Shown here: positions 1 to 13,552 of the stretch, one piece after another
Layout: the number at the start of each line of letters is the position of its first letter
Position numbering within the stretch: the stretch's first letter is position 1
Source of the DNA: Eumeta japonica
Lineage: Eukaryota; Arthropoda; Insecta; Lepidoptera; Psychidae
Direction: 5' to 3'
Length of the DNA: 64,000 nucleotides
Assembly: GCA_005406025.1 (NCBI GenBank)
Contig: BGZK01002096.1
Span: 1-64,000 of the forward strand
The notes under the pieces: generated by a model
The model's input: the letters and a program-made list of their open reading frames with translations, nothing else
Told to the model about the DNA's origin: nothing
The model's database searches: none
Program-made: the position numbers and the translations under genes

Positions 1-3000
1 AGTGTTTAGTAGAAGTGCATACCGTTTTGATCATAACTTGGCTAATTTTAAGATATCGACCTAATTCTTTTGCGTTTTGATAGATAATTTTGAACTTTTT
101 TGAGCTACCTCTCAGATAGATGGGACAAAAAGTATTTTCCACTAAAATAATGACCATGGGCTATAATAACTGCGCGAAAATGGCCGAAAAAGTATGTTTT
201 ATTTTGCAAAACGATACACAAATTGAAGCTATTGAAATTATCTACAAAACACAAAGAAATCATCTCGATATCTAAAAATTAAAAAGTTATGAACAAAACG
301 GTATCTAGTTATGCTGCTGCTTTCTCAACCAGTGTTTAGTAGAAGTGCATACCGTTTTGATCATAACTTGGTAATTTTCAAGATATCGACCTAATTCTTT
401 GCGTTTGATAGATAATTTTGTTAACTTTAATTTGAGCTACCTCTCGAATGATGGGACAAAAGTATTTTTCCACTAAAATGACCATGGGCTATAGCCTTTG
501 CTTTTTGAAAAAATGGCCGAAAAAGTATGTTTTATTTTTGCAAAAACGATACACCAAATTAAAGCTATTTAATTATCTACAAAACACAAAGAAATCATCT
601 CGATATCTAAAAATTAAAAAGTTATGAACAAAACGGTATCTAGTTATGCTGCTTTTTCCCAACCAGTGTTTAGTAGAAGTGCATACCGTTTTGATCATAA
701 CTTGGCCACAAGATATCGACCTAATTCTTTGCGTTTGATAGATAATTTTTTAGCTTTAATTTGAGCTACCTCTCAATAGATGGGACAAAAAAGTATTTTC
801 CACTAAAATGACCATGGGCATAGCCTTTGCTTTTTGCGAAAAAATGGCCGAAAAAAGTATGTTTTTATTTTGCAAAACGATACAAATTAAAGCTATTGAA
901 ATTATCTACAAAACACAAAGAAATCATCTCGATATCTAAAAATTAAAAAAGTTATGAACAAAACGGTATCTAGTTATGCTGCTGCCAACCAGTGTTTAGT
1001 AGAAGTGCATACCGTTTTGATCATAACTTGTAATTCAGATATCGACCTATTCTTTGCGTTTGATAGATAATTAACTTAATTTGAACTACCTTTCGAATAG
1101 ATGGGACAAAAAAGTATTTTTCCACTAAAATGACCATGGGCTATAGCCTTTGCTTTTTGCAAAAAATGGCCGAAAAGTATGTTTTTATTTTTGCAAAACG
1201 ATACACCAAATTAAAACTATTGAAATTATCTACAAAACACAAAGAAATCATCGATATCTAAAAATTAAAAGTTATGAACAAAACGGTATCTAGTTATGCT
1301 GCTACTTTTTCCCAACCAGTGTTTAGTAGAAGTGCATACCGTTTTGATCATAACTTGGTTAATTTTAAGATATCGACCTAATTCTTTTGCGTTTGATAGA
1401 TAATTTTCTGAACTTTAATTTGAGCTACCTCTCAGATAGATGGGACAAAAGTATTTTCCACTAAAATGACCATGGGCTATAGCCTTTGCTTTTGCGAAAA
1501 ATGGCCGAAAAAGTATGTTTTATTTTGCAAAAGAAAGATACACCAAATTAAAGCTATTGAAATTATCTACAAAACACAAAGAAATCATCTCGATATCTAA
1601 AAAATTAAAAAGTTATGAACAAAACGGTATCTAGTTATGCTGCTACTCCCAACCAGTGTTTGGTAGAGTGCATACCGTTTTGATCATAAGCAACTGAATT
1701 CAAGATATCGACCTAATTCTTGCGTTTGATAAGATAATTTTGCTAACTTTAATTTAGCTACCTCTCGAATAGATGGGACAAAAAAAAGTATTTTTCCACT
1801 AAAAATGACCATGGGCTATAGTAGCCTTTGCTTTTTGCGAAAAAATGGCCAAAAAAGTGTTTGTTTTATTTTTGCAAAACCGATACACCAAATTAAAGCT
1901 ATTTAAATTACCTACAAAACACAAAAGAAATCATCTTGATATCTCAAAAATTAAAAAAGTTATGAACAAAACGGTATCTAGTTATGCTGCTACTTTCCCA
2001 ACCAGTGTTTAGTAGAGTGCATACCGTTTTGATCATAACTTGCTAATTTTAAAGATATCGACCTAATTCTTTGCGTTTGATAGATAATTTTGTTAACTTT
2101 AATTTGAGCTACCTCTCTCTGAATGATAGGACAAAAAATTTTCCACTAAAATGACCATGGGCTATAGCCTTTGCTTTTGCGAAAAATGGCCGAAAAAGTA
2201 TGTTTTTATTTTTTGCAAAACGATACACCAAATTAAAGCTATTGAAATTATCTACAAAACACAAAGAAATCATCTCGATATCTAAAAAATTAAAGTTATG
2301 AACAAAACGGTATCTAGTTATGCTGCTACTTTCCCAACCAGTGTTTAGTAGAAGTGCATACCGTTTTGATCATAACAGCTAATTCAAAGATATCGACCTA
2401 ATTCTTTTGCGTTTGATAGATAATTTTGTGAACTTTAATTTAAGCTACCTTTCGAATAGATGGGACAAAAAGTATTTTCCTTCAAAATGACCATGGGCTA
2501 TAGCCTTTGCTTTTTACGAAAAATGGCCGAAAAAGTATGTTTTTATTTTTGCAAAAACGATACACCAAATTAAACTATTGAAATTATCTACAAAACACAA
2601 AGAAATCATCTCGATATCTAAAAATTAAAAAGTTATGAACAAAACGGTATCTAGTTATGCTGCTACTTTTTCCCAACCAGTGTTTAGTAAAGTGCATACC
2701 GTTTTGATCATAACTTGGTTAATTTTAAGATATCGATAATTCTTGCGTTTGATAGATAATTTTTTAACTTTAATTTGAGCTACCTTTCAGATAGATGGGA
2801 CAAAAAGTATTTTTCCACTAAAAATGACCATGGGCTATAGCCTTTGCTTTTGCGAAAAATGGCCGAAAAATTATGTTTTTATTTTGCAAAACGATACACA
2901 AATTAAAGCTATTGAAATTATCTACAAAACACAAAGAAATCATCTCGATATCTAAAATTAAAAAGTTATGAACAAAACGGTATCTGGTTATGCTGCTACT

Positions 3001-6000
3001 TTTTCCCAACCAGTGTTTAGTAGAAGTGCATACCGTTTTGATCATAACTTGGCTAATTTTCAAGATATCGACCTAATTCTTTTGCGTTTGATAGATAATT
3101 TTTTAGCTTTAATTTGACTACCTCTCGAATAGATGGGACAAAAAGTATTTTTCCACTAAAATGACCATGGGCTATAGCCTTTGCTTTTGCGAAAAAATGG
3201 CCGAAAAGTATGTTTTATTTTTGCAAAACGATACACAAATTAACTATTGAAATTATCTACAAAACACAAAAGAAATCATCGATATCTAAAAAATTAAAAA
3301 GTTATGAACAAAACGGTATCTAGTTATGCTGCTACTTTTCCCAACCAGTGTTTAGTAGAAGTGCATACCGTTTTGATCATAACTTTTAATTTTAAGATAT
3401 CGACCTAATTCTTTGCGTTTGATAGATAATTTTCTGAACTTTAATAATTTCAGCTACCTCTCGAATAGATGGGACAAAAAAGTATTTTCCACTAAAAATG
3501 ACCATGGGCTATAGCCTTTGCTTTTTGCGAAAAATGGCCGAAAAAGTATGTTTTTATTTTTGCAAAACGATACACCAAATTAAAGCTATTGAAATTATCT
3601 ACAAAACACAAAAGAAATCATCTCGATATCTAAAAATTAAAAAGTTATGAACAAAACGGTATCTAGTTATGCTGCTACTTTTTCCCAACCAGTGTTTAGT
3701 AGAAGTGCATACCGTTTTGATCATAACTTGCTAATTTTTAAGATATCGACCTAATTCTTTTTGCGTTTGATAGATAATTTTGCAGCTTTAATTTGAGCTA
3801 CCTCTCGAATAGATAGGACAAAAAAAGTATTTTTCCACTAAAAATGACCATGGGCTATAGCCTTTGCTTTTTGCGAAAAAATGGCCGAAAAAGTATGTTT
3901 TTATTTTTGCAAAACGATACACCAAATTAAAGCTATTGAAATTATCTACAAAACACAAAAGAAATCATCTCGATATCTAAAAATTAAAAAGTTATGAACA
4001 AAACGGTATCTAGTTATGCTGCTACTTTTTCCCAACCAGTGTTTAGTAGAAGTGCATACCGTTTTGATCATAACTTGGCTAATTTTTAAGATATCGACCT
4101 AATTCTTTTTGCGTTTGATAGATAATTTTGTTAGCTTTAATTTGTTTACCTCTCGAATAGATGGGACAAAAAGTATTTTTCCACTAAAATGACCATGGGC
4201 TATAGCCTTTGCTTTGCGAAAAATGGCCGAAAGTTTTTATTTTTGCAAAACGATACACAAATTAAAGCTATTGAAATTATCTACAAAACACAAAGAAATC
4301 ATCTCGATATCTAAAAAATTAAAAAGTTATGAACAAAACGGTATCTAGTTATGCTGCTACACCAACCAGTGTTTAGTAGAAGTGCATACCGTTTTGATCA
4401 TAACTTGGTTAATTTTAAGATATCGACCTAATTCTTTTGCGTTTGATAGATAATTTTGTAACTTTAATTTGAACTACCTCTCGATAGATGGGACAAAAAA
4501 GTATTTTTCCACTAAAATGACCATGGGCTATAGCCTTTGCTTTTGCGAAAAATGGCCGAAAAGTATGTTTTATTTTGCAAAACGATACACCAAATTAAGC
4601 TATTGAAATTATCTACAAAACACAAAGAAATCATCTCGATATCTAAAAATTAAAAAGTTATGAACAAAACGGTATCTAGTTATGCTGCTACTTTTTCCCA
4701 ACCAGTGTTTAGTAGAAGTGCATACCGTTTTGATCATAACTTGGTTAATTTTAAGATATCGACCTAATTCTTTTGCGTTTGATAGATAATTTTGTTAACT
4801 TTAATTTGAGCTACCTCTCGAATAGATGGGACAAAAAAGTATTTTTCCACTAAAATGACCATGGGCTATAGCCTTTGCTTTTGCGAAAAATGGCCGAAAA
4901 GTTATGTTTTGCAAAACGATACACAAATTAAAGCTATTGAAATTATCTACAAAACACAAAGAAATCATCTCGATATCTAAAAATTAAAAGTTATGAACAA
5001 AACGGTATCTAGTTATGCTGCTACTTTTCCCAACCAGTGTTTAGTAGAAGTGCACCGTTTTGATCATAACTTGGTTAATTTTTAAGATATCGACCTAATT
5101 CTTTTGCGTTTGATAGATAATTTTTTAACTTTAATTTGAGCTACCTCTCGAATAGATAGGACAAAAAAAGTATTTTTCACTAAAATGACCATGGGCTATA
5201 GCCTTTGCTTTTGCGAAAAATGGCCGAAAAGTATGTTTTTATTTTGCAAAAGCGATACACCAAATTAAAGCTATTAAATTATCTACAAAACACAAAAGAA
5301 ATCATCTCGATATCTAAAAATTAAAAAGTTATGAACAAAACGGTATCTAGTTATGCTGCTACTTTTCCCAACCAGTGTTTAGTAGAAGTGCATACCGTTT
5401 TGATCATAACTGGTTAATTTTAAGATATCGACCTAATTCTTTTGCGTTTGATAGATAATTTTGTAACTTTAATTTGAGCTACCTCTCGAATAGATGGGAC
5501 AAAAAAGTATTTTTCCACTAAAATGACCATGGGCTATAGCCTTTGCTTTTTGCGAAAAATGGCCGAAAAAGTATGTTTTATTTTTGCAAAAACATACAAA
5601 ATTAAGCTATTAAATTATCTACAAAACACAAAAGAAATCATCTCGATATCTAAAAATTAAAAGTTATGAACAAAACGGTATCTAGTTATGCTGCTACTTT
5701 TCCCAACCAGTGTTTAGTAGAAGTGCATACCGTTTTGATCATAACTTTGTTAATTTTTAAGATATCGACCTAATTCTTTTGCGTTTGATAGATAATTTTG
5801 TTAACTTTAATTTGAGCTACCTCTCGAATAGATGGGACAAAAAGTATTTTTCCACTAAAATGACCATGGGCTATAGCCTTTGCTTTTGCGAAAAATGGCC
5901 GAAAAAGTATGTTTTTTTTTGCAAAAACGATACACCAAATTAAAGCTATTGAAATTATCTACAAAACACAAAGAAATCATCTCGATATCTAAAAATTAAA

Positions 6001-9000
6001 AGTTATGAACAAAACGGTATCTAGTTATGCTGCTACTTTTTCCAACCAGTGTTTAGTAGAAGTGCATACCGTTTTGATCATAACTTTAATTTTAAGATAT
6101 CGACCTAATTCTTTTGCGTTTGATAGATAATTTTTTAACTTTAATTTGAGCTACCTCGAATAGATAGGACAAAAAAGTATTTTTCACTAAAATGACCATG
6201 GGCTATAGCCTTTGCTTTTGCGAAAAATGGCCGAAAAGTATGTTTTTATTTTGCAAAAGCGATACACCAAATTAAAGCTATTGAAATTATCTACAAAACA
6301 CAAAGAAATCATCTCGATATCTAAAAATTAAAAAGTTATGAACAAAACGGTATCTAGTTATGCTGCTACTTTTTCCCAACCAGTGTTTAGTAGAAGTGCA
6401 TACCGTTTTGATCATAACTTGGTTAATTTTCAAGATATCGACCTAATTCTTTTTGCGTTTGATAGATAATTTTGTTAACTTTAATTTGAGCTACCTCTCG
6501 AATAGATCGGACAAAAAAAGTATTTTTCCACTAAAAATGACCATGGGCTATAGCCTTTGCTTTTTGCGAAAAATGGCCGAAAAAGTATGTTTTTATTTTT
6601 GCAAAAGCGATACACCAAATTAAAGCTATTAAATTATCTACAAAACACAAAAGAAATCATCTCGATATCTAAAAATTAAAAGTTATGAACAAAACGGTAT
6701 CTAGTTATGCTGCTACTTTTTCCAACCAGTGTTTAGTAGAAGTGCATACCGTTTTGATCATAACTTGGTTAATTTTAAGATATCGACCTAATTCTTTTTG
6801 CGTTTGATAGATAATTTTGCTAACTTTAATTTGAGCTACCTCTCGAATAGATAGGACAAAAAAAGTATTTTTCACTAAAATGACCATGGGCCTTTGCTTT
6901 TTGCGAAAAAATGGCCGAAAAAGTATGTTTTATTTTTGCAAAAGCGATACACCAAATTAAAGCTATTGAAATTATCTACAAAACACAAAAGAAATCATCT
7001 CGATATCTAAAAATTTAAAAAAGTTATGAACAAAACGGTATCTAGTTATGCTGCTACTTTTTCCCAACCAGTGTTTAGTAGAAGTGCATACCGTTTTGAT
7101 CATAACTTGTTAAGTTTTTAAGATATCGACCTAATTCTTTTGCGTTTGATAGATAATTTTAACTTTAATTTGAGCTACCTCTCGAATAGATAGGACAAAA
7201 AAAGTATTTTTCCACTAAAAATGACCATGGGCTATAGCCTTTGCTTTTTGCGAAAAATGGCCGAAAAGTATGTTTTATTTTTGCAAAAGCGATACACCAA
7301 ATTAAAGCTATTGAAATTATCTACAAAACACAAAAGAAATCATCTCGATATCTAAAAATTTAAAAAAGTTATGAACAAAACGGTATCTAGTTATGCTGCT
7401 ACTTTTTCCCAACCAGTGTTTAGTAGAAGTGCATACCGTTTTGATCATAACTTGGTTAATTTTAAGATATCGACCTAATTCTTTTTGCGTTTGATAGATA
7501 ATTTTGTTAACTTTAATTTGAGCTACCTCTCGAATAGATAGGACAAAAAAAGTATTTTTCCACTAAAAATGACCATGGGCTATAGCCTTTGCTTTTTGCG
7601 AAAAATGGCCGAAAAAGTATGTTTTATTTTGCAAAAGCGATACACCAAATTAAAGCTATTGAAATTATCTACAAAACACAAAGAAATCATCTCGATATCT
7701 AAAAATTAAAAAGTTATGAACAAAACGGTATCTAGTTATGCTGCTACTTTTCCCAACCAGTGTTTAGTAGAAGTGCATACCGTTTTGATCATAACTTGGT
7801 TAATTTTAAGATATCGACCTAATTCTTTTGCGTTTGATAGATAATTTTGTTAACTTTAATTTGAGCTACCTCTCGAATAGATGGGACAAAAAAGTATTTT
7901 TCCACTAAAATGACCATGGGCTATAGCCTTTGCTTTTGCGAAAAATGGCCGAAAAAGTATGTTTTATTTTTGCAAAACGATACACCAAATTAAAGCTATT
8001 GAAATTATCTACAAAACACAAAGAAATCATCTCGATATCTAAAAATTAAAAGTTATGAACAAAACGGTATCTAGTTATGCTGCTACTTTTTCCCAACCAG
8101 TGTTTAGTAGAAGTGCATACCGTTTTGATCATAACTTGGTTAAGATATCGACCTAATTTTTTGCGTTTGATAGATAATTTTGACTTTAATTTGAGCTACC
8201 TCTCGAATAGATGGGACAAAAAGTATTTTTCCACTAAAATGACCATGGGCTATAGCCTTTGCTTTTGCGAAAAATGGCCGAAAAAGTATGTTTTATTTTT
8301 GCAAAAGCGATACACCAAATTAAAGCTATTGAAATTATCTACAAAACACAAAGAAATCATCTCGATATCTAAAAATTAAAAGTTATGAACAAAACGGTAT
8401 CTAGTTATGCTGCTACTTTTTCCCAACCAGTGTTTAGTAGAAGTGCATACCGTTTTGATCATAACTTGGTTAATTTTAAGATATCGACCTAATTCTTTTG
8501 CGTTTGATAGATAATTTTGTTAACTTTAATTTGAGCTACCTCTCGAATAGATGGGACAAAAAGTATTTTCCACTAAAATGACCATGGGCTATAGCCTTTG
8601 CTTTTGCGAAAAATGGCCGAAAAAGTATGTTTTATTTTTGCAAAAGCGATACACCAAATTAAAGCTATTGAAATTATCTACAAAACACAAAGAAATCATC
8701 TCGATATCTAAAAATTAAAAAGTTATGAACAAAACGGTATCTAGTTATGCTGCTACTTTTCCCAACCAGTGTTTAGTAGAAGTGCATACCGTTTTGATCA
8801 TAACTTGGTTAATTTTAAGATATCGACCTAATTCTTTTGCGTTTGATAGATAATTTTGTAACTTTAATTTGAGCTACCTCTCGAATAGATGGGACAAAAA
8901 GTATTTTTCCACTAAAATGACCATGGGCTATAGCCTTTGCTTTTGCGAAAAATGGCCGAAAAAGTATGTTTTTATTTTTGCAAAAGCGATACACCAAATT

Positions 9001-9737
9001 AAAGCTATTGAAATTATCTACAAAACACAAAAGAAATCATCTCGATATCTAAAAAATTAAAAAAGTTATGAACAAAACGGTATCTAGTTATGCTGCTACT
9101 TTTTCCCAACCAGTGTTTAGTAGAAGTGCATACCGTTTTGATCATAACTTGGTTAATTTTAAGATATCGACCTAATTCTTTTTGCGTTTGATAGATAATT
9201 TTGAACTTTAATTTGAGCTACCTCTCGAATAGATAGGACAAAAAAGTATTTTTCCACTAAAATGACCATGGGCTATAGCTTTTGCGAAAAATGGCCGAAA
9301 AAGTATGTTTTATTTTTGCAAAAGCGATACACCAAATTAAAGCTATTGAAATTATCTACAAAACACAAAGAAATCATCTCGATATCTAAAAATTAAAAAG
9401 TTATGAACAAAACGGTATCTAGTTATGCTGCTACTTTTCCCAACCAGTGTTTAGTAGAAGTGCATACCGTTTTGATCATAACTTGGTTAATTTTAAGATA
9501 TCGACCTAATTCTTTTGCGTTTGATAGATAATTTTGTTAACTTTAATTTGAGCTACCTCTCGAATAGATGGGACAAAAAAGTATTTTTCCACTAAAATGA
9601 CCATGGGCTATAGCCTTTGCTTTTGCGAAAAATGGCCGAAAAAGTATGTTTTATTTTTGCAAAGCGATACACCAAATTAAAGCTATTGAAATTATCTACA
9701 AAACACAAAAAATCATCTCGATATCTAAAAATTAAAA
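1..9737. repeat. Array zone 1: heterogeneous units
   Basis: Units mix gatgggac (majority) with gataggac at about 2.1, 3.8, 5.15, 6.16, 6.85, 7.19, 7.53 and 9.23 kb, plus one gatcggac near 6.5 kb. Most gatagg units here also carry longer A/T runs. Small indels are frequent in the first 3 kb. No unique sequence is present. Confidence 0.85.
1612..1958. repeat. Displaced right-end-type unit in zone 1
   Basis: From about 1841 this unit carries a set of variants otherwise seen at 53-60 kb: ggccaaaaaagtg in place of ggccgaaaaagta, aaaaccgata, ctatttaaattacctac, and atctcaaaaattaaa. The best match I can see is 57361-57475, which has all four. Its neighbours on both sides are ordinary zone 1 units. 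Confidence 0.75.
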
Positions 9738-10004
9738 GTTATGAACAAAACGGTATCTAGTTATGCTGCTACTTTTTTTAAACCAGTGTTTAGTAGAAGT
9801 GCATACCGTTTTGAGATAACTTTTTTTAAGATTCGACCTAATTTTTTGCTTTGATATTTTTCTAACTTTAGCATCTCTTATTTTTCCACTAAAATGACCA
9901 TGGGCTATAGCCTTTGAAAATGGCCGAAAAATTATGTTTTATTTTGCAAAAATACAAAATTAAATATTTTATCTAAAATCAAAAAGAATATCTAAAAATT
10001 AAAA
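9738..10004. repeat. Eroded unit, 267 bp
   Basis: After an intact core, many short deletions occur: gagataac for gatcataac, agattcgacc for agatatcgacc, loss of most of gcgtttgatagat, gagctacc and gatgggac, then caaaaatacaaaattaaat and tatctaaaatc. The flanking units are normal. Either this is a really decayed copy or a low-quality consensus patch. Confidence 0.8.
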
Positions 10005-13000
10005 GTTATGAACAAAACGGTATCTAGTTATGCTGCTACTTTTCCCAACCAGTGTTTAGTAGAAGTGCATACCGTTTTGATCATAACTTGGTTAATTTTA
10101 AGATATCGACCTAATTCTTTTGCGTTTGATAGATAATTTTGTTAACTTTAATTTGAGCTACCTCTCGAATAGATGGGACAAAAAGTATTTTCCACTAAAA
10201 TGACCATGGGCTATAGCCTTTGCTTTTGCGAAAAATGGCCGAAAAAGTATGTTTTATTTTTGCAAAAGCGATACACCAAATTAAAGCTATTGAAATTATC
10301 TACAAAACACAAAGAAATCATCTCGATATCTAAAAATTAAAAAGTTATGAACAAAACGGTATCTAGTTATGCTGCTACTTTTCCCAACCAGTGTTTAGTA
10401 GAAGTGCATACCGTTTTGATCATAACTTGGTTAATTTTAAGATATCGACCTAATTCTTTTGCGTTTGATAGATAATTTTGTTAACTTTAATTTGAGCTAC
10501 CTCGAATAGATGGGACAAAAAGTATTTTTCCACTAAAAATGACCATGGGCTATAGCCTTTGCTTTTTGCGAAAAACTGGCCGAAAAAGTATGTTTTTATT
10601 TTTGCAAAAGCGATACACCAAATTAAAGCTATTAAAATTATCTACAAAACACAAAAGAAATCATCTCGATATCTAAAAATAAAAAAGTTATGAACAAAAC
10701 GGTATCTAGTTATGCTGCTACTTTTTCCCAACCAGTGTTTAGTAGAAGTGCATACCGTTTTGATCATAACTTGGTTAATTTTCAAGATATCGACCTAATT
10801 CTTTTTGCGTTTGATAGATAATTTTGTTAACTTTAATTTGAGCTACCTCTCGAATAGATAGGACAAAAAAAGTATTTTTCCACTAAAAATGACCATGGGC
10901 TATAGCCTTTGCTTTTGCGAAAAATGGCCGAAAAAGTATGTTTTATTTTTGCAAAACGATACACCAAATTAAAGCTATTGAAATTATCTACAAAACACAA
11001 AGAAATCATCTCGATATCTAAAAATTAAAAAGTTATGAACAAAACGGTATCTAGTTATGCTGCTACTTTTCCCAACCAGTGTTTAGTAGAAGTGCATACC
11101 GTTTTGATCATAACTTGGTTAATTTTAAGATATCGACCTAATTCTTTTGCGTTTGATAGATAATTTTGTTAACTTTAATTTGAGCTACCTCTCGAATAGA
11201 TGGGACAAAAAGTATTTTTCCACTAAAATGACCATGGGCTATAGCCTTTGCTTTTGCGAAAAATGGCCGAAAAAGTATGTTTTATTTTTGCAAAACGATA
11301 CACCAAATTAAAGCTATTGAAATTATCTACAAAACACAAAGAAATCATCTCGATATCTAAAAATTAAAAAGTTATGAACAAAACGGTATCTAGTTATGCT
11401 GCTACTTTTCCCAACCAGTGTTTAGTAGAAGTGCATACCGTTTTGATCATAACTTGGTTAATTTTAAGATATCGACCTAATTCTTTTGCGTTTGATAGAT
11501 AATTTTGTTAACTTTAATTTGAGCTACCTCGAATAGATGGGACAAAAAGTATTTTTCCTAAAATGACCATGGGCTATAGCCTTTGCTTTTGCGAAAAATG
11601 GCCGAAAAAGTATGTTTTATTTTTGCAAAACGATACACCAAATTAAAGCTATTGAAATTATCTACAAAACACAAAGAAATCATCTCGATATCTAAAAATT
11701 AAAAAGTTATGAACAAAACGGTATCTAGTTATGCTGCTACTTTTTCCCAACCAGTGTTTAGTAGAAGTGCATACCGTTTTGATCATAACTTGTTAATTTT
11801 AAGATATCGACCTAATTCTTTTGCGTTTGATAGATAATTTTGTTAACTTTAATTTGAGCTACCTCTCGAATAGATGGGACAAAAAGTATTTTTCCACTAT
11901 GGGCTATAGCCTTTGCTTTTGCGAAAAATGGCCGAAAAAGTATGTTTTATTTTTGCAAAACGATACACCAAATTAAAGCTATTGAAATTATCTACAAAAC
12001 ACAAAGAAATCATCTCGATATCTAAAAATTAAAAAGTTATGAACAAAACGGTATCTAGTTATGCTGCTACTTTTTCCCAACCAGTGTTTAGTAGAAGTGC
12101 ATACCGTTTTGATCATAACTTGGTTAATTTTAAGATATCGACCTAATTCTTTTGCGTTTGATAGATAATTTTGTTAACTTTAATTTGAGCTACCTCTCGA
12201 ATAGATGGGACAAAAAGTATTTTTCCACTAAAATGACCATGGGCTATAGCCTTTGCTTTTGCGAAAAATGGCCGAAAAAGTATGTTTTTATTTTTGCAAA
12301 AGCGATACACCAAATTAAAGCTATTGAAATTATCTACAAAACACAAAAGAAATCATCTCGATATCTAAAAATTAAAAAGTTATGAACAAAACGGTATCTA
12401 GTTATGCTGCTACTTTTTCCCAACCAGTGTTTAGTAGAAGTGCATACCGTTTTGATCATAACTTGGTTAATTTTAAGATATCGACCTAATTCTTTTGCGT
12501 TTGATAGATAATTTTGAACTTTAATTTGAGCTACCTCTCGAATAGATGGGACAAAAAAGTATTTTTCCACTAAAATGACCATGGGCTATAGCCTTTGCTT
12601 TTGCGAAAAATGGCCGAAAAAGTATGTTTTATTTTTGCAAAACGATACACCAAATTAAAGCTATTGAAATTATCTACAAAACACAAAGAAATCATCTCGA
12701 TATCTAAAAATTAAAAAGTTATGAACAAAACGGTATCTAGTTATGCTGCTACTTTTCCCAACCAGTGTTTAGTAGAAGTGCATACCGTTTTGATCATAAC
12801 TTGGTTAATTTTAAGATATCGACCTAATTCTTTTGCGTTTGATAGATAATTTTGTTAACTTTAATTTGAGCTACCTCTCGAAGATGGACAAAAAGTATTT
12901 TTCCACTAAAATGACCATGGGCTATAGCCTTTGCTTTTGCGAAAAATGGCCGAAAAAGTATGTTTTATTTTTGCAAAAGCGATACACCAAATTAAAGCTA

Positions 13001-13259
13001 TTGAAATTATCTACAAAACACAAAGAAATCATCTCGATATCTAAAAATTAAAAAGTTATGAACAAAACGGTATCTAGTTATGCTGCTACTTTTCCCAACC
13101 AGTGTTTAGTAGAAGTGCATACCGTTTTGATCATAACTTGGTTAATTTTAAGATATCGACCTAATTCTTTTGCGTTTGATAGATAATTTTGTTAACTTTA
13201 ATTTGAGCTACCTCTCGAATAGATGGGACAAAAAGTATTTTTCCACTAAAATGACCATG

Positions 13260-13269
13260 GGCTATAGCC
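13260..13269. repeat. Dyad 2 centre: perfect palindrome ggctatagcc
   Basis: The 10-bp perfect palindrome sits 171.5 bp before and, in the next copy, 168.5 bp after the dyad 1 centre, that is, half a period away. A tandem array of inverted half-units must have two symmetry centres per period, and this is the second. The context gaccatgggctatagcc is nearly invariant along the window; the overlapping ccatgg is also palindromic. Confidence 0.85.
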
Positions 13270-13436
13270 TTTGCTTTTGCGAAAAATGGCCGAAAAAGTA
13301 TGTTTTATTTTTGCAAAAGCGATACACCAAATTAAAGCTATTGAAATTATCTACAAAACACAAAGAAATCATCTCGATATCTAAAAATTAAAAAGTTATG
13401 AACAAAACGGTATCTAGTTATGCTGCTACTTTTCCC
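13265..13436 (+). repeat. Half-unit A (~172 bp) of the inverted pair
   Basis: This is the half of the unit between the two dyad centres (ggctatagcc and the hairpin spacer). Read on the plus strand it matches the minus-strand reading of 13437-13604. Matching pairs in order: caaattaaag (13328-13337) with ctttaatttg (13536-13545); aaattatcta (13344-13353) with tagataattt (13520-13529); tcgatatct (13374-13382) with agatatcga (13491-13499); gttatgaacaaaacggtat (13395-13413) with ataccgttttgatcataac (13459-13477). The first three pairs sum to 26873, so they share one symmetry centre without indels; the innermost pair is off by one base, in the A run. Confidence 0.9.
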
Positions 13437-13552
13437 AACCAGTGTTTAGTAGAAGTGCATACCGTTTTGATCATAACTTGGTTAATTTTAAGATATCGAC
13501 CTAATTCTTTTGCGTTTGATAGATAATTTTGTTAACTTTAATTTGAGCTACC
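13321..13552. repeat. Long inverted repeat (dyad 1), 93/94-nt arms, 45-nt spacer
   Basis: Left arm 13321-13413, right arm 13459-13552. Hand alignment of this copy gives about 73 matches in 94 columns, highest next to the spacer (18 of 19). Spacer 13414-13458 shows only slight further symmetry. Copies with longer A runs (for example the left arm ending just before 25520) align without the one-base gap. A single strand could fold into a hairpin of about 90 imperfect base pairs; duplex DNA could extrude a cruciform. One copy of this structure occurs in each intact unit. Confidence 0.9.
13395..13477. repeat. Most conserved core of the unit (~83 bp), inner hairpin
   Basis: This stretch comprises the two 19-nt inner arms and the 45-nt spacer with gttatgctgct and accagtgtttagtagaagtg. 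It is the least variable part of the unit. Even the eroded unit at 9738-10004 keeps most of it while the rest is full of deletions. Variation here is mainly in the length of the T run before ccaacc and in rare variants (aacaagtg, gtgattag, gtgtatacc). It has fewer long A/T runs than the rest, which could in part explain its stability. A protein-binding role is possible but unproven. Confidence 0.8.

Noticed and set aside
13060..13100. Putative tRNA, rRNA or small RNA gene within the conserved core
   Set aside because: The core forms a simple long hairpin. I see no cloverleaf, no A/B box pair and no rRNA-like sequence.
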